Part shown: positions 1-13,150 of the stretch, one piece after another
Layout of the letters: the number at the start of each line of letters is the position of its first letter
Position numbering within the stretch: the stretch's first letter is position 1
Source of the DNA: CAVVDT01 sp963747005
GTDB taxonomy: Bacteria; Pseudomonadota; Alphaproteobacteria; Rhizobiales; Aestuariivirgaceae
Length of the DNA: 64,000 bases
Direction: 5' to 3'
NCBI GenBank assembly: GCA_963747005.1
Contig: CAVVDT010000007.1
Location: 186,001-250,000 of the forward strand
Program-made: the position numbers and the translations under genes
Notes under the pieces: generated by a model
The model's database searches: none
What the model saw: the letters and a program-made list of their open reading frames with translations, nothing else
Told to the model about the DNA's origin: nothing

Positions 1-684
1 CCGGTCGAGGGTGACGGAGAAGGTCTGGCCGGTCTTGAAGAGGCGGCTGGGATAAACCGGCTCGATGGCCGCGGTAACGGCGCGAGCTGCATCACGGGTG
101 ACGCCCAGACCCACCAACTGGTCGATCAGCGTGTCGCCCTTTTCCAGCGTGATGGTCTCATCGGTCGGCTCGGGCGGCGGGGTCTTGGCAATGGTGGTGA
201 TATTGCCGACCGTGAGCGATGCGGTCTGCAGGGTGGCATCGACAGCGCTCGATTGCTGGTCTTGCACATAGGGCAACTGATCGGTGGAAATGGCGGGGTA
301 TTGGGCACCGATGACCCCGGTGACGCTGCGTTCGACAGGTGATTTCTCGGTTCCTTGCAGATTCGCCATGTCCTTGCGGTAGACAACGGACACATCCGAG
401 GACGGACGGGTGTCGATGGGCGTTTCCAGCGAACCTTGCAGGCCCGTCTTGTCGACGGACGTGGGAGGTGTCCAAAACTGATCAGGCTGTACCGAGGCCA
501 ACGCAACCGTGCTGACATGGTTGTTGCCGAACAGCCCCATGAGGGTGCCGGCGATGATGACGCTGCCGGCAATGCCGGCTACGCAAGCGGAAAGCAGCCA
601 GCGGCTGTGGCTGTCCGCGGTCGTCGCGAAGGGATCATCGTGGGGTTCGGCAAGGTCTTCGATATGGATGGGATCGGATCGCAT
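1..684 (-). CDS. M23 family metallopeptidase, N-terminal part (partial, runs off left edge)
   Basis: Reverse-strand frame open from position 684 to the window edge (228 codons), so the catalytic domain lies outside. One membrane segment is visible at about residues 29-52, followed by a periplasmic region. Near residues 175-228 is an OapA/LysM-like segment (ITLEKGDTLIDQLVGLGV, then a PVYPSRLFKTGQTFSV-like run) typical of the region before an M23 peptidase domain in alphaproteobacterial cell-wall endopeptidases. The start is uncertain: ATG at 684 is used, but GTG at 723 or TTG at 738 are in frame, and a GGGGGGA run sits just upstream of the TTG. Family membership is inferred from the N-terminal region only; no catalytic motif can be seen. 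Confidence 0.65.
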   Translation of the reverse strand, partial: MRSDPIHIEDLAEPHDDPFATTADSHSRWLLSACVAGIAGSVIIAGTLMGLFGNNHVSTVALASVQPDQFWTPPTSVDKTGLQGSLETPIDTRPSSDVSVVYRKDMANLQGTEKSPVERSVTGVIGAQYPAISTDQLPYVQDQQSSAVDATLQTASLTVGNITTIAKTPPPEPTDETITLEKGDTLIDQLVGLGVTRDAARAVTAAIEPVYPSRLFKTGQTFSVTLDR

Positions 685-1219
685 GGCACGGCGATTCCGA
701 CCGGCGCGGCCGCTGGTGTGCACTACGCGGTCGATCAAAGGCCCAATCCCCCCAAACCCTGAATGCCAGAAATCGGCCGGAGAAAGCGATTTCCCGCTCC
801 GATGCCCATTCCGGACGTCCGCACAGGTGCCGCCCCGCGCCGAGTTGCGAACTTGACACCCCGATCCATCGGGCGATTCCGATGGTGATGATGCAATCTG
901 CATGGGGTTGGAGGTGGTGTCAACCACCGGTGCTCGTAAATCTCGGGGAATGGCGACCCGAAACAAGGGCTTAGGCTGGGACGGGCGGCGGCCGAACAGA
1001 CCCTGAACAGGCGGTTGTCAACCCCGAATAGCAGCGGACCCGCACCGCAGTCCGGCGTTCCGGTCCGAATGGTTGAAAGCGGCAACGGGAGCTGTCCTCA
1101 AGGCTGAACGAACTGATTGAAATTGCCCCGCTTGTGGTTTCAGAACCGTTAACCATATTGACCCGCCGGCGGGGAAAATCGGAGCGCCAAAACCCTGTGA
1201 AGATTTTTTGAAGAACCGC
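685..1219. other. Non-coding stretch upstream of the rRNA operon
   Basis: About 535 bases between the divergently placed peptidase gene and the rRNA promoter. Open frames here have no protein-like composition and no family resemblance. Nothing else recognisable was found. Confidence 0.5.
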
Positions 1220-1249
1220 TTGACACCTGCACGAAGCCGCTCCTATAAC
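1220..1249 (+). promoter_or_regulatory. Probable rrn promoter
   Basis: Perfect -35 hexamer TTGACA at 1220-1225, an 18-base spacer and a -10-like TATAAC at 1244-1249, about 360 bases before the 16S gene. It is the best sigma-70-type match upstream of the rRNA genes. Confidence 0.6.
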
Positions 1250-1398
1250 CGGGCCACTGAGGGGCTGGCGCCGCCTGACGGCGTTATGGCCCCTGCACGT
1301 TTCCGACCTCGTTGAAGCGCGCACAACCGGACCCCATATATCAGGACCGGGTCGTGCGGGCGGCTCAGCAGGTCAAAAGGATGAGCGATCATTCTTTC

Positions 1399-1410
1399 GG
1401 TTCTTTGACA
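1399..1410 (+). promoter_or_regulatory. boxA-like antitermination site in rrn leader
   Basis: GGTTCTTTGACA resembles the boxA element (TGCTCTTTAACA in E. coli) and the TTCTTTGACAT motif common in alphaproteobacterial rRNA leaders. It lies between the rrn promoter and the 16S gene, where Nus-factor antitermination signals are expected. Confidence 0.5.
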
Positions 1411-1607
1411 TCGTGGATGAAAGAAAGAGAAACGCAGGCGGCGCGTGTCCTAGCGGTCCGTGGAAACACGGATCAAGGAACGCTGAGTCCTGCGTTTCGA
1501 GAAAGCCAAAGCTTCGATGGAAACATCGAAAGCACATGGCTTCTCGTCAATGTACGCAGCGACCAAGATCCACCGGGCAACCGGAGGATCGAAAAGCACA
1601 GTGTTTC

Positions 1608-3103
<1,496 letters not shown>

Positions 3104-3254
3104 GAACCCTCATGACCGGGCAATCATGTCCGACCATATCGGATCGTCACTGGAACAACAGGGGTCAAGTCAGACCCCTTGATTGCGGGACATTCGCCGT
3201 CTTCGTTTCTCTTTCTTTCAAGGTTGCTTTTGGCTCAGAGCGCGACCGATTACC

Positions 3255-3331
<77 letters not shown>

Positions 3332-3414
3332 TTCAGTTGTCTGGGTTGGCGGGCAGGCAGGACATGCCGACAGTTTTTGCCCCTTCCCAGGCCGTTGAAC
3401 GTGACACCTGATTG

Positions 3415-3490
3415 GGGGCCATAGCTCAGTTGGGAGAGCGCCTGCTTTGCAAGCAGGAGGTCGTCGGTTCGATCCCGTCTGGCTCCACCA
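3415..3490 (+). tRNA. tRNA-Ala (TGC)
   Basis: 76 nt with encoded CCA. The acceptor GGGGCCA pairs with TGGCTCC (one G-U pair); anticodon TGC is at 3448-3450; the T-loop is GTTCGATCC. It is the second tRNA of the 16S-23S spacer. Confidence 0.97.
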
Positions 3491-3840
3491 CCTGTGTGGT
3501 GCGGACGATGAAGCAACCTTTAAAGCCAGTTTGCCCATGAAAGTTCCATTGATCGCCAAATGGCCATCGGAACCTTCATGCGCCGGTTCTATGACATCGT
3601 GAAGAAGATAAAGATTTGTCTGGTTCGCCGGGTTCGGTGAATTCAGTTCCCCCTTTGCCGGGGGAAACGGGCAGGGCCTGACCGCACTGCCGACGGACAA
3701 ATCTTGCAACTGGTCTTTCTGACGGTGCTTTCCGCTGAAACCCTTTCGTCCTTCGGGGCGCAAGAGCGAGGAGGAAGGTGCCGTTGCAATGGCCATCTGC
3801 TGTAAGCCGATCACCGAGTTCGGCCGACAGTGCTTCAAGG
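3491..3840 (+). other. Internal transcribed spacer between tRNA-Ala and 23S
   Basis: About 350 bases of rRNA spacer with no tRNA or credible open frame. The end of this stretch leads into the 5' arm of the 23S processing stem. Nothing else recognised. Confidence 0.7.
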
Positions 3841-3861
3841 ATGGGCATTGATAATGAGAAC

Positions 3862-3869
<8 letters not shown>
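3841..3869 (+). other. 5' arm of 23S rRNA processing stem
   Basis: This 29-base arm is complementary to 6594-6623 with a single bulged base, extending the 23S end-pairing well beyond the mature termini. It should form the RNase III-type precursor stalk. Confidence 0.75.
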
Positions 3870-6593
<2,724 letters not shown>

Positions 6594-6601
<8 letters not shown>

Positions 6602-6623
6602 GTTCTCATTAATCAATGCCCAT
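6594..6623 (+). other. 3' arm of 23S rRNA processing stem
   Basis: Reverse complement of 3841-3869 apart from one extra T/A. Together the arms bracket the 23S gene and define the precursor stalk cut during maturation. Confidence 0.75.
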
Positions 6624-6689
6624 TCGCATAAGGCATTGCGAAAGGACCAGTTGCAAAAATATCCAGCATGAACCCCCATGTCCTTTGTT

Positions 6690-6808
6690 GGCCTGGTGGC
6701 TATGGCGAGGTGTCTGAACCCGATCCCATCCCGAACTCGGCCGTTAAACGCCTCAGCGCCGATGGTACTATGTCTCAAGACCTGGGAGAGTAGGTCGCTG
6801 CCAGGCCT
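6690..6808 (+). rRNA. rrf: 5S ribosomal RNA, intact copy
   Basis: About 119 nt starting at GGCCTGGTGGCTATGGCGAGG and closing with the complementary CGCTGCCAGGCC. The conserved CCGATCCCATCCCGAACTCGG block is at about 6720-6740. It lies about 90 bases after the 23S gene, in standard order. Confidence 0.93.
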
Positions 6809-6864
6809 GCCAAGGACATGGGGAAGCTGCTGGAAACCGTCTTCTTCACCATAATCGATACCCG

Positions 6865-6896
6865 AACCGCCCGCGAACCTTCGCCGGGCGGTTTTG
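6865..6896 (+). terminator. Terminator-like hairpin between the two 5S copies
   Basis: Nine-base-pair stem AACCGCCCG / CGGGCGGTT (6865-6873 with 6885-6893) followed by TTTTG. If functional, it would separate the second 5S from the rest of the operon. Confidence 0.65.
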
Positions 6897-6932
6897 CTGT
6901 CTGGCGTGGTGGCCTCCGTCTTCCGTCTTTTG

Positions 6933-7016
6933 CCGGCCTGGCGGCTATGGTGAGGTGTCTGAGCCCGATCCCATCGCGAACTCGGCCGTTAAACGCCTCG
7001 CCGCCGATGGTACTAA
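6933..7016 (+). pseudogene. rrf: Second 5S rRNA, 5' part, interrupted by an insertion sequence
   Basis: Closely matches the intact 5S copy through the GATGGTACTA block and then breaks off at the IS boundary. The left part is about 84 nt; the remaining 36 nt lie at 8183-8218 after the element. Joined across the insertion the two halves rebuild a roughly 120-nt 5S. Small differences from copy 1 (GCGGC for GTGGC, ATCGCG for ATCCCG) show it is a diverged copy. Confidence 0.9.
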
Positions 7017-7025
7017 TACCAACGG

Positions 7026-8095
7026 TCATGATGATTGACCGACGTGTGCCCAGTCTCGCATGCCGATGGATGTGATTATGTCGGGTTGGGCGATGAGGTT
7101 GCGCCATGCTTCGCATGCAGCCTCGATGATGGCTTCGTAGCCGTCGAAGACCCGGTTGGAAAGCCAGTTGGCGCGCAGGAATTGCCAGATATTCTCGACC
7201 GGGTTGAGCTCTGGCGCCCTCGATGGCAGGAAGATTGGTGTGATGTTCTTCGGTACCTTGAGCCTTGCTGTGGTGTGCCATCCGGCACGGTCGAGCAGAA
7301 GCACGGCGTGAGCGTCTCTGGCGACATGGCGGCTGATTTCGTCGAGGTGAAGCTGCATGGCTTCGGTATCGACGAAGGGCAGCGCGAGTGCTGCGCCAAT
7401 TCCGCGTGCCGGGCAGATTGCACCGAACAGGTAGGCGCTCTCGTAGCGCTGATCGGCAGGCTGGCGAGGCCGCGTGCCGCGGCGTGCCCACTGCCGCACG
7501 AGGCCGTTCTTCTGCCCGATGCGGGCTTCGTCCTGGAACCATATCTCCACTGGCTTTCCTTTCGGCAGACCAGCCAGATGGGTGCTCAGCGTGTGCGGGA
7601 AGTTTTTTTATATGCCTCGACGATCACACCGTCCTGCGCCGGATGGCGCGGCCGTGCGCTCATGTGGGAGAACCCGAGTTCCTTCAACAGCGTTCCGACG
7701 TAGCGCTCGTGGTAGTCGACGCCGAAGCGCTGCTTGATGGCCTTCTGGAGATCGACACGCCGCCAGCGCACCACGCCGTCGACAACAGGATCGGGTCCCG
7801 TCTCGACAATCTCGGCCAGTTCCGTCTTCTGGGTCGACGACAGCCGCGGCTCGGGACCGCTCCACCAGGCGTCCTTGAGCCCGTCGGGACCGGCCGTATT
7901 GAAGCGGTGAACCCAGTCCCGCAAGGTCTGCCGATCCATGCCGCCGATCCTGGCCGCATCCTCGCGGCTCATCCCGTCCGCCACCGCCGCCAACGACAAC
8001 AGCCGTCGGCTCTGGTTGGCGTCCTTGGAGACCTTGGCAAGACGCCGCAGTTCCGCAGCCGAATAGTCCATCCGCATCTTCACCGCTGTTCCCAT
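7026..8095 (-). CDS. IS630-family transposase, two frames joined by -1 frameshift
   Basis: Frame A (8095-7586) encodes an N-terminal helix-turn-helix region with AARIGGMDRQTLRDWVHRFN and continues to ARPRHPAQDG. Frame B (to 7026) carries the DDE catalytic region: IWFQDEARIG, LLLDRAGWHTT and PELNPVENIW, with the three acidic residues in the expected places. The frames overlap at a run of seven T (7603-7609), read as AAAAAAAC on the coding strand. A -1 slip there joins ...AYKK to NFPHTLSTHLAGLPKGK, the usual IS630 linker. Without slippage frame B could start only at GTG 7550. Confidence 0.9.
7602..7610 (-). promoter_or_regulatory. Probable programmed -1 ribosomal frameshift site
   Basis: The coding strand reads TATAAAAAAACTTCC. 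The heptamer A-AAA-AAC fits the -1 slippery pattern and lies where frame A and frame B of the transposase overlap. Confidence 0.65.
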
Positions 8096-8182
8096 GGCGC
8101 GAATCCTCCTCGCGCCAAAGAATCACGGATCAGCCCACGTGAAAATCCCCCAGAGAGTCAGCCATCAAAGCCGTTGGTATAA

Positions 8183-8218
8183 GTCCCAAGGTTTTGGAGA
8201 ATAGGTCGCTGCCAGGCC
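8183..8218 (+). pseudogene. rrf: Second 5S rRNA, 3' part, displaced by the insertion sequence
   Basis: Contains AGAATAGGTCGCTGCCAGGCC, matching the 3' end of the intact 5S copy. It begins directly after the right TAA direct repeat of the IS element. Confidence 0.9.
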
Positions 8219-8262
8219 TGCCACGAACGGAATTTCCCCTCATCACGATGATCGGTGCAACG

Positions 8263-8295
8263 AAACGGCCCGCCAGCAATGGCGGGCCGTTTGCA
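8263..8295 (+). terminator. Rho-independent terminator at the end of the rRNA operon
   Basis: Twelve-base-pair perfect stem AAACGGCCCGCC / GGCGGGCCGTTT (8263-8274 with 8281-8292), with the T-rich end inside the stem. It lies 45 bases after the broken 5S and is the likely original end of the rrn transcript. Confidence 0.8.
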
Positions 8296-8455
8296 TTTGC
8301 ATTTGCGTCGGCATGCATGTTGCCAGCGGATGAACGGTCAAATGACGTCCGCCCCGGGTAGCTCCTTCGTCAATTCCTGAAAGTCGCGCCAGTCCAGATC
8401 GGAGCAACGGATTTCGCGCGGCGCCTTTTCGGCAAAAATCCGTCCGTCAGTGTTT

Positions 8456-10234
8456 TCAGTCCGTCTTGAGCAAACGGAAGACGGGTACCGACTTGGGAAA
8501 GCCCTTTAGCCGGCGATCTGCCAGATGGCCGGTTTTCGCGATCCCGGTCGTTGCGACGTGGGCCGCGGCGTCCATGAGGATCTCGCCGTTCTCCGCTTCG
8601 TCGCACAGGCGTGAGGCGAGGTTCACGACCGGGCCGATCGCGGTGTAGTGAAACTGATCCTCGGTGCCGATATGACCCAGGGTCGCGTAGCCGGATGCGA
8701 TGCCCACGCCGAAGCCGAGCTTAATGCCGCGCCGATGCCATTCGGCTATGAGCTTGCCGATTTCCTGCTGCATGGCCACCGCGGTGCGCAGGCCCTTGAC
8801 CTGATGGTCAGGGCAAGGCAACGGATCGTTGAAGAACGCCATCAGCCCGTCGCCGGCGAAATGCCCGATGGTCGCCTCGCTGCGGCGCAACTCTGAGCCG
8901 AGGCACCGGTAATAATCAGTCAGCACCTGCATGACCACCTCGGGCTCGGCGGACGAGGAAAACGCCGTGAAGTCGCGCAAGTCGCAAAAGATCACCGTGA
9001 TATCGCGCCGGCGGCTCTCTCCGAGGATATTCTCTCCCGATGAAACGATCATCTCGGCGAGCTGCGGCGAGAAATAGCGCTTGAGCTGACCGAGGCGTTC
9101 GAGATTGCCGTAAAGCTGCTGCAATCTTTCGCCCATCTGGTTGAATTGATTGGCCAGGTCCTCGAGCTCATCGCCGGTCGTGACGCTGATACGCTGGTTG
9201 AGGTCCCCGTCGCCGATGCGCAGAGCGCCTTGCTGCAGTGTGCGGATGGGAACCACCATGCGGCGCGCCAACGCCAGGCCGACGATGACGGCGAGCACGA
9301 GGCCGGCCACCAGCAGCGCAGCAGAGCGCTTCATGGCGGCATAGATTGGCTGGTAGGCCTCGTTCACCGGCAGTTCGACGAACATGTGCCAGTCGAGAGG
9401 CGGGATGGGGGCATAGGCTGCGAGCACCTTGTGGCCTTGAAGATCGCGGGCTGTCTTTACCGGCTGCAGGAGACCGTCGTCGCCGGTATCGGGCAGACTG
9501 GCCGCGCGCACTTGGGCGAGGCCCGAAAGGTCGGTGTTCCTGAGGACCAGCGCGATATCGGGGTGGGCGACGAGGCGCCCTCTGCCGTCGACCACATAGG
9601 CGGTGCCGTGGCGGCCGACCCGGATGCGCGAAACCACGTCCCAGATGAACTTGAGGTTGACTTCGGCCACGCTGACGCCGGCTTCGCGGCGATTGCCGCC
9701 GACCGCGATAGCCATATAGGGCTCCGACTGCCGACGGAAATAGACCGGCCCGAACCACACCTTGTGCGCTACGGCCTCGGTGAATCTCGGATCGCTTGAA
9801 TAGTCCTCGCCGCTGCCGACGATGTCGATCGCGAGGCGCGAGACCTTGAGTTGCTCATGGCCGCTGCCGTCAAGAAGCGCGAGTTCGGTAATGGCGGGCA
9901 CCTGGCGCAACAGGCGCTGGGCGTCAAAGCGGCGCTGTTCGAGGGTCCCCGCAATCCACGGCAGTTGCGTGGTCCATCCCATCTGGTCCTCGATCTCGCC
10001 AACGAACTGGCCGATCTTGTCGGCAGCCGCCGTGGCCTGCTCGCGCTGCAGGCGGATGAGAAAGGCGGTCTGTTCCCGGTAGGCGAACCAGATCTGCACC
10101 AGCCCGCTGGTCAGCAGGGCCGCCGATACCGTGGCGGCGAAGAGAATGGCGTATTTGCGGAACAGCCGCCCTTTGCCCGACCGTCGGGCAACGGGGGGTG
10201 CTTTCTCGGCCGTGGTGACGGCGCGCTCCGTCAT
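8456..10234 (-). CDS. Cache-HAMP class III adenylate/guanylate cyclase
   Basis: 592 aa membrane sensor making a cyclic nucleotide. Order: membrane segment (about 29-51), periplasmic double-Cache-like sensor (about 55-300), second membrane segment (304-323), HAMP (324-378), class III cyclase domain (about 405-590). Metal-binding aspartates are visible as CDLRDF (D418) and AGDG (D462); the transition-state pair is N538/R542 in VVNLASRL. At the base-selecting sites it has His458 and Thr531 rather than the usual Lys/Asp, so adenylate versus guanylate use is not certain. The start ATG overlaps the stop of the upstream binding-protein gene (ATGA), indicating translational coupling and a shared signal. 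Confidence 0.93.
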   Translation of the reverse strand: MTERAVTTAEKAPPVARRSGKGRLFRKYAILFAATVSAALLTSGLVQIWFAYREQTAFLIRLQREQATAAADKIGQFVGEIEDQMGWTTQLPWIAGTLEQRRFDAQRLLRQVPAITELALLDGSGHEQLKVSRLAIDIVGSGEDYSSDPRFTEAVAHKVWFGPVYFRRQSEPYMAIAVGGNRREAGVSVAEVNLKFIWDVVSRIRVGRHGTAYVVDGRGRLVAHPDIALVLRNTDLSGLAQVRAASLPDTGDDGLLQPVKTARDLQGHKVLAAYAPIPPLDWHMFVELPVNEAYQPIYAAMKRSAALLVAGLVLAVIVGLALARRMVVPIRTLQQGALRIGDGDLNQRISVTTGDELEDLANQFNQMGERLQQLYGNLERLGQLKRYFSPQLAEMIVSSGENILGESRRRDITVIFCDLRDFTAFSSSAEPEVVMQVLTDYYRCLGSELRRSEATIGHFAGDGLMAFFNDPLPCPDHQVKGLRTAVAMQQEIGKLIAEWHRRGIKLGFGVGIASGYATLGHIGTEDQFHYTAIGPVVNLASRLCDEAENGEILMDAAAHVATTGIAKTGHLADRRLKGFPKSVPVFRLLKTD

Positions 10235-11244
10235 TCAAACACGTCGTCCGCGCGCGCCAAGAGCGACGGTGGAACAGTAAGACCGAGCGCCTTTGCCGTC
10301 TTGAGATTGAGAGTGAAATCGAACTTAACCGGTTGCTGAAAGGGCATTGTGGCGGGATCGGCGCCCTTGAAGATGCGATCGAGATAGCCGGCCGCCTGCC
10401 GGTAGCTGTCGACGATATCGGGGCCATAACCCATGAGCCCGCCCGCCTCGACGTACTCGCGGAAGAGATTCATGCTTGGCAACTTTGACTCAATCGCAAG
10501 GTCCGCAATCAACCGGCGATGTGCAAGGGTCTCCGGCGCCGGTGTCACGTAAAGCGAATCGGCCCCGGCGCGTACGACGTCCGCAAAAATCTGCCGATAA
10601 GCCTTCTCATCAATCTGGGAATCAAACGGCGCTCCAATCACCATTATGCCCGACTGCTTGGCGAGCTGCTGGTAGATCGCGCTCCAGCGGCCTTCCCAAT
10701 AGGGGCGGAGAATCAGTATCGCCAACTTCGACATCGCTGGGACAATTTCCCTTAGGATCTCCACGCGCTTGGTATTCGTTTCCAGGCCGGCATTGAGGGT
10801 GAAGCCGGTAATGTTGCCGCCGGGACGGGCAAGGCTCTCAGCCAGCCCGGACCCCACCGGATCGACCGCTATCGTCACGATCGGCGTTGAGACCTTCGCC
10901 TTCTTGAGCAGGCTGACAATGCTTTGTGCCGGGACGAAGACCGCGTCGGGGCGAAAGGCGGACAGGTCGGCGATTGTCTTGTTAAGTGACGTCGGGCCGG
11001 TAACGTGTATTTCGACCTCCAGGTTTTGCCCTTCGATATACCCCAACTGCCGCAACTCATCGTACCATGCACGCCAGTAACGGGCTCGAGGCTTCTTGAG
11101 ATCGCTCTCCTGGCCAGGCCGGACGATGACGGCCAGTCGAAAGGTCCTGTCATTTTCACTGGCAAAGACCGCGCCCGGCCGGGCGAAGATAACCGCAGCC
11201 ATGCCGACAAAGTCCCGGCGGCCAAGCCATCTGCGATTGTCCAT
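10231..11244 (-). CDS. TrpX-like ABC substrate-binding protein
   Basis: About 337 aa from ATG 11244, chosen because GGTGGGGAG precedes it; the open frame extends upstream without protein-like sequence. The N-terminus has a twin-arginine-like GRRDFVGM followed by a hydrophobic stretch, so export is likely. The body shows hallmarks of the ABC_sub_bind (TrpX/YndX-type) family: ELRQLGYIEGQNLEVE, then PIVTIAVDPVGSGLAESLARPGGNITG. No permease or ATPase gene is adjacent. Its stop overlaps the start of the Cache cyclase, so it may present a ligand to that sensor rather than feed a transporter; this is inference. Confidence 0.85.
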   Translation of the reverse strand: MDNRRWLGRRDFVGMAAVIFARPGAVFASENDRTFRLAVIVRPGQESDLKKPRARYWRAWYDELRQLGYIEGQNLEVEIHVTGPTSLNKTIADLSAFRPDAVFVPAQSIVSLLKKAKVSTPIVTIAVDPVGSGLAESLARPGGNITGFTLNAGLETNTKRVEILREIVPAMSKLAILILRPYWEGRWSAIYQQLAKQSGIMVIGAPFDSQIDEKAYRQIFADVVRAGADSLYVTPAPETLAHRRLIADLAIESKLPSMNLFREYVEAGGLMGYGPDIVDSYRQAAGYLDRIFKGADPATMPFQQPVKFDFTLNLKTAKALGLTVPPSLLARADDVFE

Positions 11245-11519
11245 CGTCTCCCCACCGCCTTGCTTGCGCGACGACACACCGGCGAACGGATACACAACGC
11301 GGAACCTGCGACAATCTAGCACAGCAGCATCGGGGCTAGTAGCAGTTCGTGGTCCGCCCTTGCCGCCCTGAAGAGGCGCCGCAGACCGCAAGCCGCACGC
11401 CCAACGACGCATGAATTATATCGAAATGATGTTTTCAAGCCAGACTGGATCCTGGCGGTCGATCTCTGGCGCCTGTCCTTCGCCGGGCAGTCTTTGGTGT
11501 CCGCCATGACTCCTCGGCG

Positions 11520-12389
11520 TCAATGGCTGGCGGCGAGCCAGGCCTCAAGCCGGCCTTCGAAAGCCTTGCGCTTGTCGGCAAACAGCCGCCGCGCGGCTGT
11601 CTCGGCCGCCGCCAAAAGATCGCGGCGGCGCTGTTCGAGGGCGGCATGCGCCGTGAGCGCGACCGGCTGGTCCACATCGCGCAGGCGCTGGCCCATTTCC
11701 ACCAGGTCGTTAATGTCGCCCAACTGCTCGCGCAGCTCTTGCATGGCTTTGCTCCACAGTTCGAACTGCGACGGCCACAGCACGGCGATGACGTCCAGTT
11801 GGTGCAACAAGTGGATGAGGGCCTTTCGCGCCCGGTGCAGGCGGGTGAAATCGCCTTGCCTGAAACCCTTGCGCAACAAGCGGCGGGCGCGGCCATAGGT
11901 GGAGGAGACCGCCGAAACGATCGCTGCGTCATGACGGCGATGCGGCTTTAGTGCCGCGATGTCGCGATGCAGTCCCGCCAACGCCGCCAGGGCGACCGTA
12001 AGCGGGGCGGGGTCGGCGCGCGTCACAGCGACATCGCCATGCCCGTCGACATGGGGCGCCGCCAGCGCCAGCGCCTCGCGCATGGCGGCCCCGGCCGTGT
12101 CGCCGAGGCTTGCGGCAATCTTGTCAATGGTCTCGCCCATGGCCTGGCGATGACGGATGGCGGTGAGCGAGCGGGCCGCGTCGCGCAAGCCCGGATCATG
12201 TTCGACAATACGGGGGGACACCCCGGCCTCGGCGGCCAACAGCACGAGGCTGCGCAGGCGCTTGATCTCCTTGCGGGTGCCGTGCACGGCGCCCAAGTCG
12301 CCGGCGAGCACCGAGGAAAGCTCCGCCGTGGTCGCCGACGTTGCCTTGCGCAGGCGCTTCCGCAAGTCCTTCGATGGATGCACCGGCAT
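11520..12389 (-). CDS. CHAD domain protein
   Basis: About 289 aa, almost entirely alpha-helical and rich in Arg, His and Ala. Two CHAD-type basic helices are visible: AVHGTRKEIKRLRSLVLL near the N-terminus and LHRARKALIHLLHQLDVI in the second half. CHAD domains bind inorganic polyphosphate through conserved basic residues and His, and are associated with polyphosphate granules. No CYTH triphosphatase domain is fused or adjacent. The start is ambiguous: ATG 12389 has AGGCGG just upstream, while ATG 12440 and 12482 are also in frame. Confidence 0.85.
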   Translation of the reverse strand: MPVHPSKDLRKRLRKATSATTAELSSVLAGDLGAVHGTRKEIKRLRSLVLLAAEAGVSPRIVEHDPGLRDAARSLTAIRHRQAMGETIDKIAASLGDTAGAAMREALALAAPHVDGHGDVAVTRADPAPLTVALAALAGLHRDIAALKPHRRHDAAIVSAVSSTYGRARRLLRKGFRQGDFTRLHRARKALIHLLHQLDVIAVLWPSQFELWSKAMQELREQLGDINDLVEMGQRLRDVDQPVALTAHAALEQRRRDLLAAAETAARRLFADKRKAFEGRLEAWLAASH

Positions 12390-12702
12390 GACCGCCTGTT
12401 GCTCTCCGAACCCCGACAAACCCCGCAATGTGCCAGAATTCATCCTGCCGGATATGACGGTGGGATGACAAGGCCGCGCCATAACGCCGCGTCAAACGGG
12501 AGTTGCTGCAGAGGGCTTTTGGTCCGCATAAAAGGCCATCCGTTACAGTGCGATGAGGCCTGACATGGACGCAAGCCCATGTGCCATGCGGTGGTGGGAA
12601 TGCTGATGGTGCAAGAGGGCACTTCACACCGGCGGGCGGGCCTGCTACACAGGCCGCGCACTCGGTGCAGGACGTCCCTTCAAGACACCTATCCGATATT
12701 GA

Positions 12703-12780
<78 letters not shown>

Positions 12781-12782
12781 AG

Positions 12783-12817
12783 AAAACGCCCTCAACTCAA
12801 GCGGTTGGGGGCGTTTT
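12783..12817 (+). terminator. Strong Rho-independent terminator after tRNA-fMet
   Basis: Fourteen-pair stem AAAACGCCCTCAAC / GTTGGGGGCGTTTT (12783-12796 with 12804-12817; one G-T pair), starting 3 bases after the tRNA, with a T run at the end. Confidence 0.88.
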
Positions 12818-13150
12818 GCATTTGCGGGTGGCGAGGCCGTTTGCACCAGCTTTGGAGTACTTGGCGCTGGGTGACCGTGTCGCTGTAGGCGGCGGGGATC
12901 GGAGTTGCGCAACGTCGGTGGTGGCGCAGTAAGGCGACACTCCGTAACGCAATCGGCTTCTTTCACGCCGAAACCACCGCTTCCTCCGGTAGAATCAACA
13001 CCGTTAACACTTCGTCATTCGGCAGCAGGAATGACTGCGCCTGAATCACGAAGCGATCGATCCCACGGAAATAGAACCAGGCTTCCGCCCCAATCTTGCG
13101 CGGATCTCGGGATCGACTAGCGCCTCGTAGGTGATACCAGCGGCTGACCC
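12818..13150. other. Stretch without a confident gene
   Basis: About 330 bases. A minus-strand frame near 12963-13110 reads somewhat protein-like (IGAEAWFYFRGIDRFVIQAQ, ending EEAVVSA) and could be the C-terminal remnant of a gene broken by the neighbouring IS, but no family is recognised. Confidence 0.4.

Larger units (their letters stand above)
7017..8179 (-). mobile_element. IS630-family insertion sequence (1163 bp) inside a 5S rRNA gene
   Basis: The two ends carry inverted repeats starting TACCAACGG (perfect over 9 bases; 15 of the first 20 match). It is flanked by direct repeats TAA at 7014-7016 and 8180-8182, which include the TA target dinucleotide duplicated by this family. It holds one frameshifted DDE transposase gene on the minus strand. 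Ends, target and gene are all intact, so it could still be active. Confidence 0.92.
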
